The position numbers were made by a program, and so were the translations under genes. Below the pieces are notes generated by a model. That model had not been told where the DNA came from and searched no databases. It saw only the letters and a list, made by a program, of their open reading frames with translations. This document shows, one piece after another, positions 1 to 6,346 of a stretch of 9,381 nucleotides of DNA (positions are counted from its first letter, which is position 1; the number at the start of each line of letters is the position of its first letter). The DNA comes from Bacteroidia bacterium (GTDB lineage Bacteria > Bacteroidota > Bacteroidia > Bacteroidales > Dysgonomonadaceae): NCBI GenBank assembly GCA_030539475.1, contig JAUNRY010000022.1:6428-15808 (forward strand). The letters run 5' to 3'.

Positions 1-28
1 TAGCCATTAGCCATTAGCTGTTGGCAAG
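1..28. repeat. Degenerate tandem heptamer, TAGCCAT type
   Basis: TAGCCAT occurs twice back to back, followed by TAGCTGT and TGGCAAG, so T(A/G)GC recurs every 7 bases four times. The array starts at the first base of the window and may continue upstream. It lies in the non-coding leader of the ClC gene. Its function is unknown; it could be a decayed simple-sequence array. Confidence 0.5.
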
Positions 29-101
29 AGGGTTGGAATACCCACCGTTTGCCTAAACAATTCAACGCAAAGCTAAAGGCCAAAAGCAAAAAAGTAAAAG
101 A

Positions 102-1892
102 ATGAAATTTCAGGAAATCTACAATAAACTGCACAATTGGCGCAGGGCGCACATCAAGGAACGGCATTTCTTGTTGTTTGCCTGTTTTGTCGTAGGTATT
201 CTTACCGCGCTGGCAGCTTATGTGTTGAAGTTGGCCGTGCATTCCGTAGGCGTGTTTCTTACGAATAATTTTTCGCAAACCGGAGCCAACTATCTGTATC
301 TTGTTTACCCCATCATCGGCATTCTGCTTGCCGGGCTGTTTGTTAAATACCTGCTTAAAGACGACATCAGCCACGGGGTTACAAAAATTCTCTATGCCAT
401 TTCGCAACGAAAAAGCCGCATAAAGCCGCACAACATGTACACTTCGCTGATTGCAAGCTCCATAACCATCGGTTTCGGGGGTTCGGTTGGAGCGGAGGCG
501 CCCATTGTGCTTACCGGCTCGGCAATCGGCTCTAACGTGGGGCGGTTTTTCAAACTCGACCAGCGCAACCTGATGCTGCTTGTGGGTTGCGGAGCGGCCG
601 GCGCCATTGCCGGGATTTTTAAAGCGCCCATTGCCGGAATCCTTTTCGTTATCGAAGTGCTGCTGCTCGATTTAACGCTGTCGTCAATCCTTCCTTTGCT
701 GGTAACGGCGGTTACGGCCACCACCATATCGTATATCCTCACCGGAACCGACGCCATGTTTGCATACACGCAAATGGAGATTTTCACGTTAAACAGGATT
801 CCCCACGTGATAGCGCTGGGAATTATTTGCGGTTTTCTTTCGCTCTACGTAACCCGAACCATGAGCTGGAACGAAGACCTCTACTCCAAACTGAAGCCCT
901 GGGGGCGGTTTGCGTTGGGTGGCATTACATTGAGCGTACTCATTTTCTTGTTCCCGCCTTTATTTGGCGAAGGCTATAATTCCATTGAAGCGCTGCTTGC
1001 CGGAGGCAATAAATTCAACGAACTGCTGAACGAGAGTTTCTTTTACAACACGGAAAACCGGTGGGGAATTGTTATTTTTCTCGGTTTAATCTTGTTTTTC
1101 AAAACTTTTGCTACCAGCGCCACAAACGGCGGCGGCGGAACGGGAGGGATATTCGCTCCAACGTTATTCATGGGGTGCATTGTAGGATTTATTTTTTCTT
1201 ATACGCTCAACGAAATGGGCATCGGCACCTATCTTCCGCAGGAAAATTTCGCGCTGATGGGAATGGCAGGCGTCATGGCCGGCGTGATGCACGCACCCCT
1301 TACCGGCACGTTTCTTATTGCCGAGCTTACCGGCGGTTACGAGTTGTTTCTGCCGCTGATGATAGTTTCCCTGTGTTCGTATGCCACCATCATTATTTTC
1401 GAAAAACACAATATCTACGCCATGCGTTTGGCTAAAAGCGGTGAGCTTATCACGCACCACAAAGACAAGGCAGTTCTCACTTTCCTGAAAGTGGAAGATA
1501 TGCTGGAAACGGATATCCCCGTGGTTCATCCCGAAATGACACTGGGCGAAATGGTGAAGGTAATTTCGAACAGCAACCGGAACATATTTCCGGCAGTTAA
1601 CGATGAAGGCGTCCTGCAAGGGATTGTGCTGCTTAACGATATCAGAAACATTATGTTCCGCCCCGAACTTTACGATTCTTTCAAGGTGAAAAAGTTTATG
1701 GTAGGCGCTACCGCGGAAATAAAAATGGATACGCCAATGGAAAAAGTGATGAACACTTTTGAGGATACCAAAGCGTGGAACCTGCCCGTGGTGGACAACA
1801 ACCGAATTTACAAGGGAATTCTCTCGCAATCATCCGTCTTTAATTTTTATCGCGATGTGCTGGTAGATACTTTTTCCGATGAGGATGAGTGA
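102..1892 (+). CDS. ClC-family anion channel/transporter with C-terminal CBS pair
   Basis: This is an integral inner-membrane protein of the ClC family, which conducts chloride or exchanges it for protons. It has 596 residues. About 20-440 is the hydrophobic ClC core and about 462-590 is a tandem CBS pair, which in this family binds adenine nucleotides and regulates transport. Visible signature sites are a serine in the first anion motif (DISHGV, Ser90), the gating glutamate in GAEAP (Glu132, where E. coli ClC has GREGP), GGIFAP (349-353), and Tyr439 in HNIYAMRL, matching the central anion-coordinating Tyr445 of E. coli ClC. The internal proton-pathway glutamate (E. coli Glu203) is Val186, in the stretch FVIEV. 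This is the residue found in ClC channels, so coupled proton antiport is doubtful. The ATG at 102 fits the start of the family; the leader is A-rich with no Shine-Dalgarno. It converges on the protease gene across 86 bases. Family assignment is secure; channel versus exchanger is inference. Confidence 0.95.
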   Translation: MKFQEIYNKLHNWRRAHIKERHFLLFACFVVGILTALAAYVLKLAVHSVGVFLTNNFSQTGANYLYLVYPIIGILLAGLFVKYLLKDDISHGVTKILYAISQRKSRIKPHNMYTSLIASSITIGFGGSVGAEAPIVLTGSAIGSNVGRFFKLDQRNLMLLVGCGAAGAIAGIFKAPIAGILFVIEVLLLDLTLSSILPLLVTAVTATTISYILTGTDAMFAYTQMEIFTLNRIPHVIALGIICGFLSLYVTRTMSWNEDLYSKLKPWGRFALGGITLSVLIFLFPPLFGEGYNSIEALLAGGNKFNELLNESFFYNTENRWGIVIFLGLILFFKTFATSATNGGGGTGGIFAPTLFMGCIVGFIFSYTLNEMGIGTYLPQENFALMGMAGVMAGVMHAPLTGTFLIAELTGGYELFLPLMIVSLCSYATIIIFEKHNIYAMRLAKSGELITHHKDKAVLTFLKVEDMLETDIPVVHPEMTLGEMVKVISNSNRNIFPAVNDEGVLQGIVLLNDIRNIMFRPELYDSFKVKKFMVGATAEIKMDTPMEKVMNTFEDTKAWNLPVVDNNRIYKGILSQSSVFNFYRDVLVDTFSDEDE

Positions 1893-1910
1893 TAAAGCAG
1901 CGAGGCGGCT

Positions 1911-1940
1911 TTGCGAAACGGCGACGGAGGTTTTCGCCAA
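1911..1940 (+). terminator. Possible hairpin after the ClC gene
   Basis: TTGCGAAAC (1911-1919) can pair with GTTTTCGCCAA (1930-1940), giving nine pairs with two bulged bases around a 10-base loop. It starts 19 bases after the ClC stop, where a terminator is expected between convergent genes. No run of T follows on the + strand, so it is not a classical intrinsic terminator. Confidence 0.3.
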
Positions 1941-1941
1941 A

Positions 1942-1974
1942 TCTCTCTTGTCTCCCTGTCCTTGTCTCTTCTCA
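1942..1974. repeat. Pyrimidine-rich degenerate repeat in convergent gap
   Basis: This is a run of C and T broken by single G residues, with CTTGTCT at 1947-1953 and again at 1961-1967, and GTCTCCCT at 1950-1957. It sits just before the end of the protease gene. The same GTCTCCCT octamer occurs in the other convergent gap at 5150-5157. Confidence 0.4.
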
Positions 1975-1978
1975 CAAT

Positions 1979-4234
1979 CTATCTTACCAACACCTTTAAA
2001 TTCTTGTCGGCGCCATTCACACTTACTTTCACCACATACATCCCTTTGGCTAAGTGCCCTGTCGAAAAAGATGTTCGGTTGATGCTGCTTTCCGCCTTTC
2101 CTTCAAAAACTTTTTGTCCCGACACGTAGAAAACTTCCCACGATATAAGGTCTTTGTTCGATTCGATAAAAATTCTGTTCACGGCGCTGTTATGGTAGGC
2201 TTTTATCTCCGCTTCGGTTTGTTCGGGGCCCGGGGGAGCCGATAATCCCGTGCCGATTACATACGGCGCGATTAACAAAGAGGTATTGACGGGATTTTCC
2301 ATGTTTTCGGAAGAACGAACCCAGCCCGCAGCGTTTTTCATCCAGGCCGTAGATGCAATTCCCGAACCTATTTTTCTCGGCTGCACGTTCAACAGCGAAA
2401 ATCCGTTGGGCACGTTGTTAGCCTCTGTATAGGAAATAAAGAATTTCCCCGAAACATCCACAGGATCAGAGAATTTCACGTAGTTTTCCACGTTGTTTCG
2501 CATATCGCGCCGTGTTTCGCGAAAACTCCCGTTTTGGTAATAACGATACGAGTAGTTGAGCGGCTCTTCGTGCAATAAAGCTCCGGGGGCTCCGTCATTG
2601 TCGCCGTAAATTTTTAGCCGGATATTTAAATTAAGTACATTGTGGGTGATGGGCGAGGTTACAAAAACTCCTTCGAGCCTGGCGGGCGACGATGTCTGAA
2701 ATTCTTCGGCAAACTCGTTGTATCCGAACGTGTTGTTGGTGGCAAACATGGGCACGGAATTGTGATACGTTTGGATAACGGTATCGCCGGCAACGTAGTT
2801 GGAGTTTTTTGTGTACGGCTGATTGGCGTACGGGTTAAACCCATCGATCTGTTGAAATTGAGAATCTTCGGGGTCGAGGTAGTTTTTTAATGAATTTGGA
2901 TTTCCTAATGAACCTGTAACATTCCATGCCTTATTAAATGACGCATAAACATCAGGGCCTTTGGGTGATGAACAATACGACTCGCCACCGGTAAGTGTTC
3001 CCAACACTCTTTTGTCTTTGTCAAGCAGCGGAGAGCCGGATGATCCGCCTTCCGTTGCGCCAACATCCCACGCGCGAACAGCCCAGTGGGCATTGGGTTC
3101 CATGTTGTATTTCGGATTATTAAAAGTAGCAACAACCAACGCTTCATTTTCAATGGCTACTTTTTTCACACCTCCGTTGGGATGATGGAGTCCGTGAAAA
3201 GGCGCTTGTGGAGAGGAGCTTACATTCCATCCCAGGTATTGAGGCTGGTATTCTTTGGGAGGAGCCTGCTTGAATTTCAACAAGGAAATATCGTATCGCT
3301 CATTGATTAAGACCGAATCGGCAGAAGCCAATGTCATTTGAATCGGCCCGCGTATTTCTTTGTCGCAAACCGGCGATTGGTAACCGAAAAAAGCCACAAT
3401 AGTTCCTCCCATCACATCGTATTTGCGATTGGCTAAGAAAGCAGGATCGTAATCCTTGTTGATACAGTGGGTTGCCGTTATAAGATAGGGCGTGCCATCG
3501 TTAGCAGAATTATTGATGAGCGAGCCGGTGCAATACGTTGTGCCATTGATAATAAGAGCGACAACGCCGCTTCCTGCCCGGATATCTTCGGGATAACAAA
3601 CGATGTTGGGGTGGCACGATTGTTCCGGATCGCGCGGTTCCGTTGCCCGAAAAATACCGCGAAAATCGTGGTTCACCTCGCCAATTTCAATTTCACCTTT
3701 GAAAGCGGCATTCAGCGGCTCCTGATATTCCACGATAATTTCATCCCCTGCTAAGGGTTGTACGGGCAGGAGATTCAAATCGGTATTGTTTTCTTGTGTG
3801 TATGAACCTAAAATCTCCGATTGGTCGGAGTTGTAAACAAAAACCTTGGCGCCGGCCGGCAAACGAAATTTCGAAAACAATATGTTGATGGATAGAGCTT
3901 CTTTGGAGCGGATTCCCACGCGCCACACGTTCATGTCGCCCCACGTGAAGTGGATGCCCGAATTATCGGGGCGCAGGCGGACATGAAATTTATGCGCAAA
4001 TTCGAGGCTTTTAAACCGGGCTTTGTCTTGTTCGGAACGAAACAGCGCTTCCTGAATATTGAAGGCGGGCATTTCCACAAATAAATCTGCCGTGGGGGCA
4101 ATTGCTCGCGTGCGCGAATCGATGCGGAGCGGCAGCGGTTGTCCTCCGTGGCTTATCTGGGCGAAGCCGCAAGCGCCGAAAAGGAAAAACAGGATAGGAA
4201 CAATGATTTTTTTAATATCTTGTCTTGCAGGCAT
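1979..4234 (-). CDS. Secreted lysyl-endopeptidase-like serine protease with T9SS sorting domain
   Basis: This is a 751-residue exported protease of the chymotrypsin fold (S1), resembling Achromobacter protease I. A signal peptide (1 to about 26, ending GFAQ) precedes a pro-region to about 200. The catalytic domain (about 205-445) shows His256 in TATHC, Asp315 in ERYDISLL and Ser399 in GSSGSP. Six cysteines (207, 213, 235, 257, 290, 421) have the spacing of the three disulfides of protease I. Asp428 in GPDVY lies where that enzyme has its Lys-selecting Asp225, so cleavage after lysine is inferred. The LDPEDSQFQQIDGF block also matches that family. About 470-665 is a beta-rich region common in T9SS peptidases. 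The last ~80 residues, ending KNLKVLVR, are a type A T9SS sorting domain, so the protein should cross the outer membrane and be surface-bound or released. ATG at 4234 is chosen because an upstream in-frame TTG at 4264 lies inside the -7 promoter element. It is divergent from the DUF2400 gene. Confidence 0.9.
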   Translation of the reverse strand: MPARQDIKKIIVPILFFLFGACGFAQISHGGQPLPLRIDSRTRAIAPTADLFVEMPAFNIQEALFRSEQDKARFKSLEFAHKFHVRLRPDNSGIHFTWGDMNVWRVGIRSKEALSINILFSKFRLPAGAKVFVYNSDQSEILGSYTQENNTDLNLLPVQPLAGDEIIVEYQEPLNAAFKGEIEIGEVNHDFRGIFRATEPRDPEQSCHPNIVCYPEDIRAGSGVVALIINGTTYCTGSLINNSANDGTPYLITATHCINKDYDPAFLANRKYDVMGGTIVAFFGYQSPVCDKEIRGPIQMTLASADSVLINERYDISLLKFKQAPPKEYQPQYLGWNVSSSPQAPFHGLHHPNGGVKKVAIENEALVVATFNNPKYNMEPNAHWAVRAWDVGATEGGSSGSPLLDKDKRVLGTLTGGESYCSSPKGPDVYASFNKAWNVTGSLGNPNSLKNYLDPEDSQFQQIDGFNPYANQPYTKNSNYVAGDTVIQTYHNSVPMFATNNTFGYNEFAEEFQTSSPARLEGVFVTSPITHNVLNLNIRLKIYGDNDGAPGALLHEEPLNYSYRYYQNGSFRETRRDMRNNVENYVKFSDPVDVSGKFFISYTEANNVPNGFSLLNVQPRKIGSGIASTAWMKNAAGWVRSSENMENPVNTSLLIAPYVIGTGLSAPPGPEQTEAEIKAYHNSAVNRIFIESNKDLISWEVFYVSGQKVFEGKAESSINRTSFSTGHLAKGMYVVKVSVNGADKNLKVLVR

Positions 4235-4261
4235 ACTGTTCGTAATTAATATTGACTGTTG

Positions 4262-4269
4262 CAAATTTA
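4262..4269 (-). promoter_or_regulatory. -7 promoter element of the protease gene
   Basis: On the minus strand this reads TAAATTTG, a perfect match to the Bacteroidota -7 consensus TAnnTTTG, 27 bases before the ATG at 4234. No TTG is seen at the expected -33 distance. Transcription would start near 4255, leaving a leader of about 20 bases. Confidence 0.55.
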
Positions 4270-4291
4270 GGATGTTTTTAATAAATAAGGT

Positions 4292-4299
4292 TACTTTTG
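4292..4299 (+). promoter_or_regulatory. -7 promoter element of the DUF2400 gene
   Basis: TACTTTTG matches TAnnTTTG exactly and ends 21 bases before the ATG at 4321, predicting a very short leader. The -33 region is AT-rich without a clear TTG. This and the protease promoter lie back to back, separated by only 22 bases. Confidence 0.55.
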
Positions 4300-4320
4300 C
4301 ACTGAATTATTCCCATACGT

Positions 4321-5103
4321 ATGCATATTTTACAAAAAGACCTGAAAGATTTTCTGGACAGGAAAGCTGATTTTTACAATAAAACTTCGTTCATAGACAA
4401 CGACCCCATCATTGTTCCGCACCGGTTTTCGCTGAAGCAAGATATTGAGATAATGGGATTTTTTGCCGCTACATTCGCCTGGGGGCAACGAAAAACCATC
4501 ATTCAAAAATCGATGGAGTTAGCGAAAAGGTTCGACGGCAAACCCCATGAATTTATTTTAAACCACGCCGAAAGTGATTTGAAACAATTGTTGGGCTTCA
4601 AACACCGCACGTTTAACGATACCGATTTGTTGTATTTTGTGGATTTCCTGCACCGCCATTACAAGGAAAACGAAAGCCTGGAAGACGCTTTTATCCCGAA
4701 AACGGGTTTTGCGGATATGGAACGTTCGTTGATTTATTTTGAGCAATATTTTTTCAACCATTCGCACGCGCCCGCACGAACACGAAAACATGTGGCCACG
4801 CCGGCAAGAAATTCAACCTGCAAACGGCTGAACATGTTCCTTAGGTGGATGGTGCGCGACGACGGCCGCGGCGTGGATTTTGGTTTGTGGAAAAAGATTA
4901 GCCCAAAAGCTCTGATTTGTCCCATAGACGTTCACGTGGAGAGAACCGCCCGTAATTTGAGGCTGATTTCACGCCCGCAAACCGATTGGAAAACTGCGGT
5001 GGAACTCACCGAAAACCTCCGGTTGCTGGATGCGGACGACCCGGTGAAGTATGATTTCGCATTGTTCGGACTTTCTATCGAGAAGGAGATGTATGACTTA
5101 TAA
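4321..5103 (+). CDS. TIGR02757 (DUF2400) family protein
   Basis: This 260-residue soluble protein belongs to the TIGR02757/DUF2400 family, common in Bacteroidota, for which I know of no established function. The family core is visible: MGFFAATFAWGQR (45-57), the ATPARNSTCKRLNMFLRWMVR block (159-179), PIDVHVERTARNL (201-213) and DDPVKYDFALFGLS (239-252). The PIDVHVERTARNL segment resembles the helix of HhH-GPD DNA glycosylases that carries the catalytic Asp (VDTHV.RV in endonuclease III), which would be Asp203 here. No clear GxGxxTA hairpin precedes it, so a glycosylase role is only a hypothesis. There are no signal peptide or membrane segments, so it is cytoplasmic. The gene has its own promoter and no co-directional neighbour close enough for an operon. 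The start at 4321 fits the promoter and the family length. Confidence 0.9.
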   Translation: MHILQKDLKDFLDRKADFYNKTSFIDNDPIIVPHRFSLKQDIEIMGFFAATFAWGQRKTIIQKSMELAKRFDGKPHEFILNHAESDLKQLLGFKHRTFNDTDLLYFVDFLHRHYKENESLEDAFIPKTGFADMERSLIYFEQYFFNHSHAPARTRKHVATPARNSTCKRLNMFLRWMVRDDGRGVDFGLWKKISPKALICPIDVHVERTARNLRLISRPQTDWKTAVELTENLRLLDADDPVKYDFALFGLSIEKEMYDL

Positions 5104-5117
5104 TTATTAATATGCAA

Positions 5118-5134
5118 AGCGGATGAAAACCGCT
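5118..5134 (+). other. Small hairpin after the DUF2400 gene
   Basis: AGCGG (5118-5122) and CCGCT (5130-5134) can form a five-pair stem with a 7-base loop, 15 bases after the stop at 5103. It lacks a T run and is short, so a terminator role is weakly supported. Confidence 0.2.
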
Positions 5135-5149
5135 GTGCGCATTCGCCAA

Positions 5150-5181
5150 GTCTCCCTATCTCCAAGTCGCTTTGTCGTTTT
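5150..5181. repeat. Degenerate period-8 repeat in convergent gap
   Basis: Four consecutive octamers align: GTCTCCCT, ATCTCCAA, GTCGCTTT, GTCGTTTT, with (G/A)TC at the head of each. The run ends at the stop codon of prfB. The first octamer is identical to one in the other convergent gap at 1950-1957. Confidence 0.35.
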
Positions 5182-6293
5182 AGCTTTCTCCTCCGAATTC
5201 CATCAGGTACGCCTTGATGAAATCGTCTAAATCGCCATCCATAACGCCGTTCACGTCCGATGTTTGGTGGTTGGTGCGGTGATCTTTCACGCGGCGATCG
5301 TCGAAAACGTAGCTTCGTATTTGCGAACCCCACTCTATTTTCTTTTTCCCCGCCTCAATTTGCGCTTGCGCGGCGCGGCGTTTTTCGAGTTCTATTTCGT
5401 AGAGTTGCGATTTCAGCAAACGCAGGGCATTTTCGCGATTTCCCATCTGCGAACGGCTTTCGGTGTTTTCGATAACAATTTCCTGCGTTTCGCCCGTGTC
5501 GGGATCGGTATAGTTGTAGTGCAGTCGCACGCCGGTTTCCACTTTGTTTACGTTTTGTCCGCCCGCGCCCGATGACCGGAAAGTGTCCCAGCTCAAATTG
5601 GCGGGATTTACTTCAATTTCTATGCTGTCGTCCACCAGCGGCACCACAAAAACCGACGCGAACGATGTCATGCGCTTGCCTTGCGCGTTGTACGGCGAAA
5701 CCCGCACGAGCCGGTGCACGCCGTTTTCGCTTTTCAGAAAGCCGTAGGCTATGTCGCCTTCCACTTGCAGCGTGGCTGTTTTTATGCCGGCATCGTCGCC
5801 GTCTTGCCAGTTGGTAACGGTGGTTTTGTATCCTTTGCTTTCGCACCAGCGCTGATACATTCGGAGAAGCATCGAGGCCCAATCCTGGCTTTCCGTTCCG
5901 CCCGCGCCCGCATTCACTTTCAGCACGGCGCCCAGTTGATCTTCTTCGCGGCGAAGCATGTTTTTCAGTTCCAGGTTCTCGATGAGCGACAGGGCGTTGG
6001 CGTAGTTCGCATCCACTTCCTCTTCGGAAACGATGCCCTCTTTCACGAAATCGAAAGCCAGCTGCAGCTCATCGGCAGCCGATTTCACTTCGCCGTAGGC
6101 GTTGAGCCAGCCTTTCAGTTCGCGCACAATTTTCATTTGCGCTTCGGCTGCTTTGCTGTCGTTCCAAAATTCGGGAGCTTGTGTTTTTAGTTCTTCTTCT
6201 TCGAGTTGGATGGTCTTTGCATCGACGTCAAAGATACCCCCTCAGCGCTTGCTCGCGCTCCAACACGTCTTTGAGTTGGTCTGTAGTTATCAT
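5180..6293 (-). CDS. prfB: Peptide chain release factor 2 (programmed +1 frameshift)
   Basis: RF2 recognises UAA and UGA stop codons and triggers peptide release on the ribosome. The reading frame is in two parts: 21 codons from ATG at 6293 to CTT, then an in-frame TGA (6228-6230), then 349 codons in the +1 frame from GAC at 6229, giving 370 residues (E. coli has 365). Visible motifs are the SPY tripeptide (199-201, SPF in E. coli) in VRVSPYNAQGKRMTSF, the stop-codon recognition region; SSGAGGQNVNKVETGVRL with the catalytic GGQ at 244-246; and WGSQIRSYVFDDRRVKDHRT near the C terminus. An acidic stretch and PEFWND follow the shift site, as in other RF2 proteins. An internal ATG at 6136 would drop 52 residues of domain 1 and is rejected. 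The gene lies 53 bases after the NlpC/P60 lipoprotein gene with no clear promoter between, so they are probably co-transcribed. Expression is self-regulated: scarce RF2 slows UGA decoding and favours the shift. Confidence 0.97.
6227..6242 (-). promoter_or_regulatory. RF2 autoregulatory +1 frameshift site
   Basis: On the minus strand this reads AGGGGGTATCTTTGAC: an internal Shine-Dalgarno-like AGGGGG, three bases of spacer, the slippery CTT codon and a TGA stop followed by C, a weak termination context. As far as I recall it is identical to the E. coli prfB site. Skipping the T of TGA moves the ribosome from CTT to GAC and joins the two halves of RF2. Confidence 0.96.
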
Positions 6294-6296
6294 AAT

Positions 6297-6314
6297 AGTT
6301 GTCAGTTGTCAGTT
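6297..6314. repeat. Tandem heptamer GTCAGTT in the prfB leader
   Basis: AGTT, GTCAGTT, GTCAGTT make 18 bases of exact period 7 on the + strand. On the coding strand it reads AACTGAC twice then AACT, ending four bases before the prfB ATG. It would lie in the ribosome-binding region of the mRNA. Confidence 0.5.
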
Positions 6315-6346
6315 TTGAGTGGTAGCCCGTAAAATAAATCGTAAAT

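Noticed and set aside
69..100. A-rich period-7 pattern (AAAGCTA, AAGGCCA, AAAGCAA, AAAAGTA) before the ClC start
   Set aside because: The units are too diverged and A-rich to separate from an ordinary Bacteroidota leader, though it could be another decayed heptamer.
1164..1829. 221-codon minus-strand open frame inside the ClC gene
   Set aside because: It is antisense to conserved ClC and CBS motifs, and its His-rich translation has no domain pattern.
4235..4264. TTG start at 4264 for the protease
   Set aside because: The TTG is part of the -7 promoter box and would lie upstream of the transcript start. The ATG at 4234 gives a proper signal peptide.
5180..6136. prfB starting at the internal ATG at 6136
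   Set aside because: The upstream 52 residues, including PEFWND, are standard RF2 sequence, and the frameshift site explains the break. It is neither a pseudogene nor a sequencing error.
5681..6190. Long plus-strand open frame opposite prfB
   Set aside because: It lies entirely antisense to well-conserved RF2 codons and has no family features; it is a shadow of prfB.
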